Part shown: in pieces, positions 7,581 through 15,028 of the stretch | Layout: the number at the start of each line of letters is the position of its first letter | How positions within the stretch are numbered: position 1 is the first letter of the stretch | NCBI GenBank assembly: GCA_012730045.1 | Contig: JAAYBR010000115.1 | Span: forward strand, 1-44,306 | DNA from: Candidatus Hydrogenedentota bacterium | GTDB taxonomy: Bacteria > Hydrogenedentota > Hydrogenedentia > Hydrogenedentales > CAITNO01 | Reading direction: 5' to 3' | DNA length: 44,306 nt | The notes under the pieces: generated by a model | Seen by the model: only the letters and a program-made list of their open reading frames with translations | Databases searched by the model: none | What the model was told of the DNA's origin: nothing | Program-made: the position numbers and the translations under genes

Positions 7581-8777
7581 TCAGTTGACGCTGATCCGGT
7601 AGATGGCCGGGGAGTTGAACTCCCCCTCCAGGGCGGGGCCCAGCGGGGTTACACCGTCCTCGGCATAGACCTGGACGCTGCCCTTCGGGGAGACGCCTTC
7701 GGGGATGCGCAAAATCTGGCGGTCGGGGCCGACGGCCCCCTCGGGAGCACACACCGTTCCGTCCTCGGAGGTGAAGACGGCCTTCTTCTGGAGCCACCGC
7801 GCGAAGATCCGGTTGCGGTTGAGCTCCGGCACGGCACCCGCGCCGTAAAGCACGCCCATCACCCGGTTTTCGCGGACCACCCAGCCCAGCGCCACAATGT
7901 ACCGGTCCTCCGGCCCCGCGTTCTTCAGGAAGTCCACCGGGTCGGCGAAGGCGTCGGGCGTTTCGCCGAGGCTGTACCACAGCGCGTCGCAGTTCATGTG
8001 CAGGCCCATGAGGTAGCGGGGCCCGGCCGGGGTGTCCAGCCGTTTCACATCGTTCACCGCCAGCCGCTGGGCGAGGGCCACGCCCTTCAGCGCGTAGGTC
8101 ATCCCGTCGGTCCCCGCGGCGTGGTACACCTTGCCGAAGTCCCTGTAACTGCTGAAATACAGGTGGCGGGTCTCCCCTTCCCGCAGCAGCACGTTCACGC
8201 CGTTGATGTCGGCGTCGTCATAGAGGTCGTATCCCGTGACGCGGACGATGTCCCCGTGCGCCGCGACCCGCGGGGCGGCCTGGTCCAGCTTCGGCAGCGA
8301 AAAGAAGGCGGGCTTGTTCAGGTCCTTCGCGTCGGGGTAGGCGGTGCACATCAGCTCGTACCCCCCGCCGGGGGCGTGCTGTGCGTTCACGTTGCAGACA
8401 TGGATGAACGGGCCGTGCTCGATGACCGTCCGCCGCGCGCCGAAGTCCACGAAGTCCGGCGTGTCCACGGCGTAGATGCGGTCGTTGCCCGTCGGCACGC
8501 CGTCCCACGCGCCGTAGAACAGGAGCCATCCGCCGTCCACCGGCAGGGCCGACGGCGCGTAGATGTTCCGGTAGCCCCCGCCCTGGCGGGGTTCCAGCAG
8601 CGGGTGGCGCAGGTCCCGCAGGAAATGCAGGGAGCCGCTCCGCCAAAGTGCCTCGTTGAACTCCCCGGCGGCCACCCCGTGGATTTCGAGGCATCCGGGA
8701 TCCGCCTGGCCGGGCTGCGGGTCCAGCGTGACACCCGAAAGGCCTGCCGCGAGAAGAAGACAAAGCGCTGCCGACAT
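7581..8777 (-). CDS. Exported beta-propeller protein, GH43/GH32-like
   Basis: A 398-residue protein with a short hydrophobic export signal (MSAALCLLLAAGLSG). The repeated pattern of short beta blades, with NIYAPSALPVDGGWLLFYGA and DRIYAVDTPDFVDFG, looks like the five-bladed propeller of GH43/GH32/GH68-type glycosidases and related glycan phosphorylases. I cannot point to a certain catalytic acid/base set, so enzyme activity is inferred only from the fold-like pattern. ATG 8777 is chosen because GGAGG lies about 7 nt before it and the signal sequence starts there; the frame is open to 8864. The gene begins 34 nt after the second protease gene and is probably the last member of a three-gene minus-strand operon. 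Confidence 0.6.
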   Translation of the reverse strand: MSAALCLLLAAGLSGVTLDPQPGQADPGCLEIHGVAAGEFNEALWRSGSLHFLRDLRHPLLEPRQGGGYRNIYAPSALPVDGGWLLFYGAWDGVPTGNDRIYAVDTPDFVDFGARRTVIEHGPFIHVCNVNAQHAPGGGYELMCTAYPDAKDLNKPAFFSLPKLDQAAPRVAAHGDIVRVTGYDLYDDADINGVNVLLREGETRHLYFSSYRDFGKVYHAAGTDGMTYALKGVALAQRLAVNDVKRLDTPAGPRYLMGLHMNCDALWYSLGETPDAFADPVDFLKNAGPEDRYIVALGWVVRENRVMGVLYGAGAVPELNRNRIFARWLQKKAVFTSEDGTVCAPEGAVGPDRQILRIPEGVSPKGSVQVYAEDGVTPLGPALEGEFNSPAIYRISVN

Positions 8778-8811
8778 GAAAGACCTCCGTGCGTGGCCGT
8801 CGGACCGGCCC

Positions 8812-10782
8812 TCAGTTGCGGTTGATCCAGGGCAGGGTGAGCGAGCCGAGCCGGGCGGTGTCATTCGGATCCAGCGGGTTCTTGCCCAGGGCGATCTCCC
8901 GGAAATCGCTGTATCCGTCGCCGTCCGTGTCGGGGTTCAGCGGGTCCGTCAGGAATCCCCGAATGCCCAGGACCTCCTCGCCGTCGCCGAGCCCGTCCCC
9001 GTCCGTGTCCCACCGGTTCGGGTCGGTGACCTGGCCGTAGTGGCCCGAGGTCTCCGCCGCGTCCGACAGCACGTCCCCGTCGCTGTCCACATCGTCGTCG
9101 AGCAGGAACACGGTGAGGGTGTGCCGGGTCGCATCCACCCCCGCACAGGGCTCGGCCGCCGCCAGCCGCACCTGAAAACTCCGGGTTCCATCCAGCTCCA
9201 CATTGTCGTAAACCGGAACGGAGACGGTTGCGAAAATATCGCCCGCAGCGAAGGGGACGGTGCCCGCCCCCTCTTCGTAGTCCCTGCCCGGAAGCGCGGT
9301 GTCCGGGAGCAGCGTGTACCCGACCGCCACCGCCTGCGCCGCCGGACGGCTCAGGCGGACAGTGAAGGAGGCGGTCCCCTCGTTTTCCACCACATTGGTC
9401 CCCGTGATGGAGAACCGCGCCTCCGGCGCCTCCAGCAAGGGGCGCAGCAGCGTCTCGTAGCTCCGGTCAAACCGCCCATAGTAGTCCGGGGAAAGCGGCA
9501 GATCGCACGAGGCGGTGCCCCCCCAAAGCTGCCCGATGATCTGGCCCGTCGCGGAGAGTGCCAGCGGGGAGCCGGACGACCCGTTCTCCGTGGTGCCGGC
9601 GCTCCACTGGACCTCGTGGTACCACTCGGGGAAGGCGTTGTCAATGTCCGAAAGCGCCCCGTGGCTGATGCGTTTCCACGACCCGGAGGGATGGTGGAGA
9701 CAGGTCACCTCCGTCCCCGGGGCGGGAACCCCGGTGGTCCATCCAGCCCGGGCCAGTCCGGCGGGCGGCGCGGAGCGCAGTCGCAGAAGCGTCACATCCG
9801 ACCCGCCGCCCACATAGCCGGTGCCGCCCATCCCGGCGACGTAGTCCGCCCCGCCGATGGTGCGCGGCCCGGCGTAAATGTCCGGCGGCGCGCCGTTGCA
9901 GGACGCCGTCTGATAGAGCCAGTAGAACTCCAGCGTGGACGCCCCCCGGTAGCCGCTTTGCCCGGAGACGCAGTGGTTCGCCGTCAGAACGTAGGGAATG
10001 TCGGCGCAGGGGTCGTTTTCGTTCAGCAGCGTGCAGGTGCAGAACAGGATGCCCTGGGAGGTGACCGTGCTGAGCCCGCCGACGGCGGACGCGAAATCCG
10101 CCCATCCGGGCTCGCAGGTGGCGTCCAGATGGCACGGGCCCGGTTCGGCTTTTTGCGGCGCTTCTTTCACGGGGTCGCGGTAGATGTGCCCGAGGGTGGA
10201 GATTCTCAGCGACAGCGCCCCCGCGCCGTCTTTTCCAAGACCCCGCACCATCACCAGCACCGCGTCGCCCGGGCAGGCGGGCGACCACAGGGGCCAGTCT
10301 CCGGCTGGATCGGGCATCACGGGGCCGACCAGCCGCTCCGGGCGCGCCGCCTCCGCCAGCCATACCGACGCCCCCACCGGCACCTCCAACCGGTCAAAGG
10401 CGATCCGCAGGGCAAGTGCGCCGGGGGCGTGCAGGCACACCGCCCAGACGGCTTCCCCGTCATCGGCGGTGAACAGCCGTCCCGTCTCCGGAACGACCGG
10501 CGTGGCGACGGACTGAAACGCGCCGATGCGCAGGCCCCCCTTCGCGCCGTCCAAGGCCAGCGCCTTGTCCTCCGCGAGGAGCCGCGTGGTGTCCAGGGGG
10601 GGGGCCGCCACCAGCGGGGCCTGGTCCCAAGGCACGCCGGACGGCGGGGCCGGCGTCGCGGGGGCGCTCAGGGCCATGCTTCCCGGAACCGTGGGACACT
10701 GCGCCGCCGGGCTGTCTGCCGCCCCGGCCGGGGCCGCCAGCGCAGCCGACAGCGCCACAAGCGCGGCGGGCAGGAAACTCAT
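8812..10782 (-). CDS. Secreted trypsin-like serine protease with Calx-beta and thrombospondin-type-3 repeats
   Basis: A 656-residue exported protein with a signal peptide in the first 22 residues and a prodomain-like region to about 205. The S1 protease domain (about 215-450) has triad motifs LTANHC (H270), GGGSDVTLL (D329) and NGSSGSP (S403), closest to the lysyl-endopeptidase-like branch. A Calx-beta domain follows (about 455-563), then Asp-rich repeats such as DTDGDGLGDGEE (about 566-640) that bind calcium in thrombospondin type 3 repeats. Its ATG overlaps the stop of the upstream protease gene by 4 bases (ATGA), so the two are translationally coupled. The paralogue upstream shares the prodomain and catalytic layout but has a completely different C-terminus. 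Extracellular protein degradation or processing is likely; cleavage specificity is not predicted. Confidence 0.88.
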   Translation of the reverse strand: MSFLPAALVALSAALAAPAGAADSPAAQCPTVPGSMALSAPATPAPPSGVPWDQAPLVAAPPLDTTRLLAEDKALALDGAKGGLRIGAFQSVATPVVPETGRLFTADDGEAVWAVCLHAPGALALRIAFDRLEVPVGASVWLAEAARPERLVGPVMPDPAGDWPLWSPACPGDAVLVMVRGLGKDGAGALSLRISTLGHIYRDPVKEAPQKAEPGPCHLDATCEPGWADFASAVGGLSTVTSQGILFCTCTLLNENDPCADIPYVLTANHCVSGQSGYRGASTLEFYWLYQTASCNGAPPDIYAGPRTIGGADYVAGMGGTGYVGGGSDVTLLRLRSAPPAGLARAGWTTGVPAPGTEVTCLHHPSGSWKRISHGALSDIDNAFPEWYHEVQWSAGTTENGSSGSPLALSATGQIIGQLWGGTASCDLPLSPDYYGRFDRSYETLLRPLLEAPEARFSITGTNVVENEGTASFTVRLSRPAAQAVAVGYTLLPDTALPGRDYEEGAGTVPFAAGDIFATVSVPVYDNVELDGTRSFQVRLAAAEPCAGVDATRHTLTVFLLDDDVDSDGDVLSDAAETSGHYGQVTDPNRWDTDGDGLGDGEEVLGIRGFLTDPLNPDTDGDGYSDFREIALGKNPLDPNDTARLGSLTLPWINRN

Positions 10783-12557
10783 GGCCTGCCGCCGGGAATC
10801 ACCGCGCCCAGCGCCAGCACGGCCACCACCAGCAGGGCGGCCAGCGCATTGGCGGGATTGGCGATCTTGAATAGATGGCAGCAGCCGTCGTCCTCCTCTT
10901 CCTCCCCTTCCCCCTCGCCTTCGCCCTCGGGCTGGCCCTCCCCCTCGCCTTCATCGGGGGGATTCAGCTTTCCCGGGTCGAGATACGGCTGCACCAGCGC
11001 GTAGGACCGGTCGAAACGGCCGAAATAGTCGGCTTCATCCGGCGCCTCGCAGGAGGCATAGCCGCCGTAGAGCTGGCCGATGATCAGGCCGCCGTCCCCG
11101 GTGAACAGCGGGCACCCCGAGGAGCCCCGCTCGGTGGTCCCGCGGTTCCACACCACGGCGTGAAAGCGATCCTCGTGCATGAGGCGCTCGCCGTCCACCC
11201 GGGCGGGAACCGCCCCGAAGGAGATGCACTTTGGGTCGCCCGACGGGTGGTGGATGGTGGCCGTGGCGCGGCCGGGCGCAATGGACTCCGTGGACCACCC
11301 GGCATACGGAATGCCCTCGGGCACGGAGCCGCGCAGTTGCAGGAGCGAGACATCTGTTCCCCTGAGGCAGCTGGACGTGGTGAGGATGTCGGCGCCCCCC
11401 GTGGTGCGCGGGACGTTCTCCAGCGCGCCCGCGGCGCCGTCACAGGTGTCTGACTGATAGAGCCAGTACACCTCCAAGTTGCCCGCACTGGCCACGTCGC
11501 CCACGCAGTGGTTCGCCGTGAGCAGATAGGGCATCGTCGTCTCCGCCACCGTGTCGGCAATCAGCGTGCCCGTGCAGAAGAGGGCCGCAGCCCCGCTGAC
11601 CTTTCCCAGCCCGCCGACGGACATGGCCGCCGTGGCCCACCCCGCCTCGCAGGCGGCGGGGATGTTGCAGGATCCCGCCTTCTCGGCGGACGCCGCCGCG
11701 GGGTCGAGATACAAATACACCAGCCCGTCCAGCGCGAAGGGGGTGAACTCCGTGACCTGCGGGGCCACCCGGCATTCCACCGTCAGCGCCTCGCCGAAAC
11801 AGGTGGGGCTCCAGCCCGCTTCGGTGACCGCCCAGGCCTCTCCCAGCCTGTCGGAGGGGTAGACCACCAGGTCAACGCCCGGTTCCGCGCGCAGGCCGGT
11901 GACGCGCACCCGCTGCCCGACCGCGTCCAACGACCGCAGCGTGAGCGCCCACATCCGCGTGCCGTCCGCCAGCACGCGCCACTCCCCCGCCGTCGCCCCG
12001 CCGGGCCCCACCTCCACGGCGGGGACCAGATCATCGGCGACCCCGATGCGGACCAGTCCCTTGGCCCACCCGGCGTCCAGCGCATCCTCCGCCAGCAGCG
12101 CCGCGGCGTCCTTCGGCGGAAAGACCATCTGGGGGGCCTCCCCGGCGGCCAGCGCGGGCACCGGCCGTGCTTCCGTCTCCTTTTTGCCGGAGGGGGCAAA
12201 CTCGGTCGGCTGGCTTCGGCGCACGGGATTCCAGCGCTTCGCGGAGATGCCCAGGGCCTTCACTGCCCGGTCATCCAGCGGCGCGCCGTCCGCGTCAAAA
12301 TACCGCTCCACCCGTTCTCCCGTCGCGGCGTCGCGGTAAAGGCGGCCCTCCACATGGATTTCCGGCAACGCGGGACTCTGCTCGGTCCACACCATCTCCA
12401 CGGCATGTCCCTGCGGGGCGGCGAAGTCCGGGCCGCCCTCCCCCGCCTCCGTCCCCGCAAAGGCCGCGGCCATTCCCAAAAGAGCCGCAAGACACCCCGG
12501 CAGCGCCCATCCCGCCGACCAGCGCGCCCCGGATCCGACCCGTGGAAGAATACCCAT
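10779..12557 (-). CDS. Surface-anchored trypsin-like serine protease with EGEGE linker and Cys-Cys/TM C-terminus
   Basis: A 592-residue protein. The N-terminus is hydrophobic (about 17-35, signal peptide). A prodomain precedes an S1 protease domain (about 295-525) with triad motifs LTANHC (H350), GTDVSLL (D402) and RGSSGCP (S480). The C-terminus has a Glu/Gly-rich acidic linker (about 536-557), a Cys pair at 559-560, a hydrophobic segment (about 568-587) and a terminal Arg. This tripartite layout resembles Cys-containing protein-sorting tails such as MYXO-CTERM or Synerg-CTERM, so anchoring or processing at the cell surface is inferred. ATG 12557 is chosen because the signal sequence starts there; the frame continues through repeats to 13859. 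It is the first gene of a probable operon with the protease and propeller genes downstream. A possible promoter has TACACT at 12604-12609. Confidence 0.87.
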   Translation of the reverse strand: MGILPRVGSGARWSAGWALPGCLAALLGMAAAFAGTEAGEGGPDFAAPQGHAVEMVWTEQSPALPEIHVEGRLYRDAATGERVERYFDADGAPLDDRAVKALGISAKRWNPVRRSQPTEFAPSGKKETEARPVPALAAGEAPQMVFPPKDAAALLAEDALDAGWAKGLVRIGVADDLVPAVEVGPGGATAGEWRVLADGTRMWALTLRSLDAVGQRVRVTGLRAEPGVDLVVYPSDRLGEAWAVTEAGWSPTCFGEALTVECRVAPQVTEFTPFALDGLVYLYLDPAAASAEKAGSCNIPAACEAGWATAAMSVGGLGKVSGAAALFCTGTLIADTVAETTMPYLLTANHCVGDVASAGNLEVYWLYQSDTCDGAAGALENVPRTTGGADILTTSSCLRGTDVSLLQLRGSVPEGIPYAGWSTESIAPGRATATIHHPSGDPKCISFGAVPARVDGERLMHEDRFHAVVWNRGTTERGSSGCPLFTGDGGLIIGQLYGGYASCEAPDEADYFGRFDRSYALVQPYLDPGKLNPPDEGEGEGQPEGEGEGEGEEEEDDGCCHLFKIANPANALAALLVVAVLALGAVIPGGRP

Positions 12558-12603
12558 GTCGTGCAACCCTTTCCCGCGCGGGATATCCCCGCGCTCTCCC
12601 CAA

Positions 12604-12633
12604 AGTGTACCCCAAGGACCCGTGCGCGGGGAA
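12604..12633 (-). promoter_or_regulatory. Putative promoter of the protease operon
   Basis: Reading the minus strand, TTCCCC (12628-12633) and TACACT (12604-12609) are separated by 18 nt. Only the -10 is a good match. The same TACACT hexamer occurs before the purine permease and tex genes. The predicted leader to the ATG at 12557 is about 40 nt. Confidence 0.3.
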
Positions 12634-12807
12634 ATCCCGCCGACGGCGCAGTGCCGCACCAGGGCGCAGCAAGCGGCGCCCCTGCATCCGTGGGCCTGGG
12701 GCTTTCGCAGCGGCCCAATGCACGGGCCCGTAGGGGCGCCGCTTGCCGCGCCCTCTTCGTTCGCGGCATGACCGTCGCCCCGCACGACGGCGTGCACCGC
12801 CGAACTT

Positions 12808-12840
12808 GTCATTGTGGACGAAGTGCAATCTCTTGTCGGC
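12808..12840 (+). repeat. Family A repeat, partial, plus orientation
   Basis: Begins GTCATTGTGGACGAAGTGC and ends ATCTCTTGTCGGC, like the copy at 1595-1630. It pairs with the minus-oriented copy at 12861-12898. Confidence 0.6.
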
Positions 12841-12860
12841 AGCGCGTCGGCGGAAGGTAT

Positions 12861-12898
12861 GGCGGGCACGAGATGGCCGCGCTTCGCTCGCCATGACG
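12861..12898 (-). repeat. Family A repeat, minus orientation
   Basis: GGCGGGCACGAGATGGC followed by CGCTTCGCTCGCCATGACG. A further fragment, 12911-12928, is the exact reverse complement of 334-351 and abuts the second 41-bp family C copy. Confidence 0.65.
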
Positions 12899-13103
12899 CG
12901 CGGGGATGGGGCCGTGGCGGGAACGAGATGCACGGGCCCGTAGGGGCGCCGCTTGCCGCGCCCTCTTCCGGTGGTTGCGCGCCTCTCTCTCGCGCGGGTT
13001 TCAAGACGCCCCGGGGAATATGGTATGCTTTGGCCGCATTTTCCCGGCACACAGGCAGACCTTTCCCCGGGCCCGCAACGGGCCCGTTTGCGAGCAGAAC
13101 CCC

Positions 13104-14996
13104 ATGCGCATTCTGGATTCCATTAATGGCCCGCAGGACGTGAAGGCGCTGGATCTCCAGCAGCTTTCGACGCTTGCGGAGGAGCTGCGGCGGCAGATCA
13201 TTGAGACGGTCAACCGGAACGGGGGGCATCTGGCCTCGCCGCTCGGGGTGGTCGAACTGACGCTGGCGCTGCATTACGTCTATGACGCGGCCGTGGACCA
13301 GATCGTCTGGGACGTGGGTCACCAGTGCTACGCGCACAAGCTGCTGACGGGCCGGCGCGACGCCTTTGACACGCTGCGGAAGAAGGGCGGCATCAGCGGG
13401 TATCCGAAGCTGTCGGAGAGCCCGTGCGACGCCTTCGGCACGGGGCACAGCTCCACGTCCATCTCGGCGGCGACGGGGCTGGCCATCGCGCGGGACCGGC
13501 GGGGGGCGGACCACCAGGTGGTCGCCCTCATCGGCGACGGCGCGATCACGGGCGGCATGGCCTTTGAGGCCCTGAGCCACGCGGGCCACCTGGGGCTGGA
13601 CATGCTGGTGGTGCTGAACGACAACAAGATGTCCATCTCCCCCAATGTGGGCGGGCTCGCGCACTACTTCAACCGCATCATCACGGCGGGCCCGTACAAG
13701 CGCGCGAAGCAGGACGTGGGCAGCTATGTGAAGGCCCTGGTCGGCGACCGCATGACGCGGCGCATCCAGGATCTCGAAAAGTCCGTGAAGGGCTTCATCA
13801 CGCGCGGCGGGCTGTTTCAGGAGCTGGGCTTCAACTACATCGGCCCGGTGGACGGGCATGACCTCCCGCTGCTCATCGAACTACTCCAGCGGGTCAAGAC
13901 CATCCCCGGCCCCGTCTTCCTCCATGTCGTGACGGAGAAGGGCAAGGGGCTGCAGGCCGCGGAGCGGGACCCCCTGGCCTTCCACGGCGTGACGCCCAAC
14001 TGCATCAAAACGGACGCGGGCGAGGGGGACGCCGTGCCCTCGAAGGTGGAGGCCGCGCCCCCCGCCAAAATTACCTTCACTTCGGCCTTCTCCGGCGCCG
14101 TGCTGGCGGCCGCCGCGGAGGACGACCGGGTCTGCGCCATCACGGCGGCCATGCCCACGGGCACGGGGCTGGGCGTCTTCGCGGAGCGGTTTCCGGACCG
14201 CTTCTTCGACGTGGGCATCTGCGAGCAGCACGCCGTCACCCTGGCCGCCGGCCTGGCGGCGGGCGGTCTGCGGCCCGTGTGCGCCCTCTACTCGACCTTT
14301 CTCCAGCGCGGCTACGACCAGGTCATTCACGATGTCTGCATCCAGCACCTGCCCGTGGTGTTCGCCATAGACCGCGCGGGATTGGTCGGCGAGGACAGCC
14401 CCACCCAGAACGGCACCTTTGACCTGTCGTTCCTGCGCGCGGTGCCGGGGCTGGCCCTGTGCGCCCCCCGGGACAACGTGGACACGGCGCTGATGCTCCG
14501 GCACCTGCTGCGCCGCGACGGGCCGGGGGCGGTGCGCTACGCCCGCTGCGCCGCGCCGACCATCGGGGCCGCGGAAGGCCGGGATGTGACCCGAGCCGAA
14601 AGGCTGCGCCGGGGAACGGACGTGGTGCTGCTGACGGTGGGGCCCCGCGCGGCGGCGGCCCTGGAGGCTGCGGCGCTGCTCGAGGCGGACGGGGTGCATG
14701 CCGGCGTGGTGGATGCCCGGTGGGTCAAGCCGCTGGACGCCGCGCTGCTGGACGAAATCCGGGGGTTCCCGATTTTGACGGTCGAGGAGAACACTCTCGA
14801 CGGCGGATTTGGCGCGGCGGTTTTGGAGCATTACGAGCGGGAGGGCCGTCTCGGGGGACTGCGCATCCGCCGGCACGGCGTGCCCGATGTCTTCACGGAG
14901 CAGGGTACCCGCGCCGAGCAGCTGGAGATGCACGACCTCCATGCCGCGGGACTGCGCCGCACCGTGCTGGATTTCCTTTCCTCCCCCAGTTCCTGA
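13104..14996 (+). CDS. dxs: 1-deoxy-D-xylulose-5-phosphate synthase
   Basis: A 630-residue thiamine-diphosphate enzyme that condenses pyruvate and glyceraldehyde 3-phosphate, the first step of the MEP isoprenoid pathway. Visible blocks are GGHLASPLG and DVGHQCYAHKLLTGR near the N-terminus, GDGAITGGMAFEAL (thiamine-diphosphate/metal motif), FNYIGPVDGHD, ICEQHAVTLAAGLA with the catalytic Glu, and the C-terminal transketolase-like domain. Length is normal. One oddity: the usual G-x-D-G-x-T-H-x-G signature reads GEDSPTQNG, so the active-site His (E. coli H431) is Gln435 while the neighbouring Asp is kept (D431). ATG 13104 is the family start; the frame is open further upstream only through repeats. 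Two genes follow at 32- and 29-nt gaps and are probably cotranscribed. Confidence 0.95.
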   Translation: MRILDSINGPQDVKALDLQQLSTLAEELRRQIIETVNRNGGHLASPLGVVELTLALHYVYDAAVDQIVWDVGHQCYAHKLLTGRRDAFDTLRKKGGISGYPKLSESPCDAFGTGHSSTSISAATGLAIARDRRGADHQVVALIGDGAITGGMAFEALSHAGHLGLDMLVVLNDNKMSISPNVGGLAHYFNRIITAGPYKRAKQDVGSYVKALVGDRMTRRIQDLEKSVKGFITRGGLFQELGFNYIGPVDGHDLPLLIELLQRVKTIPGPVFLHVVTEKGKGLQAAERDPLAFHGVTPNCIKTDAGEGDAVPSKVEAAPPAKITFTSAFSGAVLAAAAEDDRVCAITAAMPTGTGLGVFAERFPDRFFDVGICEQHAVTLAAGLAAGGLRPVCALYSTFLQRGYDQVIHDVCIQHLPVVFAIDRAGLVGEDSPTQNGTFDLSFLRAVPGLALCAPRDNVDTALMLRHLLRRDGPGAVRYARCAAPTIGAAEGRDVTRAERLRRGTDVVLLTVGPRAAAALEAAALLEADGVHAGVVDARWVKPLDAALLDEIRGFPILTVEENTLDGGFGAAVLEHYEREGRLGGLRIRRHGVPDVFTEQGTRAEQLEMHDLHAAGLRRTVLDFLSSPSS

Positions 14997-15028
14997 CACT
15001 TCCCGGCTGTTTTTGTGGTCTTAAGTCC

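Larger units (their letters stand above)
12661..12968. repeat. Family C repeat: 41-bp direct repeat plus inverted partial copy
   Basis: Positions 12718-12758 and 12928-12968 are identical over 41 bases, offset by 210. The segment 12661-12683 is the reverse complement of 12732-12754 at 22 of 23 positions (core AGGGGCGCCGCTTGC). The first two copies therefore form an inverted pair with roughly a 50-nt loop. Confidence 0.85.
12558..13103. other. Divergent intergenic region packed with repeats
   Basis: This region separates the minus-strand protease operon from dxs. It contains an inverted and a direct copy of a family C element, family A repeats in both orientations, and a weak dxs promoter (TTCAAG 13000-13005, TATGCT 13024-13029, 18-nt spacer). 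Long frames cross it on both strands, but they only translate repeats. No gene is supported. Confidence 0.7.

Noticed and set aside
10779..10850. A PEP-CTERM or LPXTG sorting signal on the protease
   Set aside because: No Pro-Glu-Pro or LPXTG motif is present; the tail has a Cys pair instead.
8656..11004. Long plus-strand frame across the propeller and protease genes
   Set aside because: The minus-strand proteins have signal peptides, catalytic triads and ribosome sites; the plus frame has none.
12661..12968. A CRISPR array
   Set aside because: There are only two direct copies, separated by 210 bp filled with other repeats, with no regular spacers and no cas genes.
12558..13859. N-terminal extension of the first protease
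   Set aside because: It runs antisense through dxs and repeats; the signal peptide begins at 12557.
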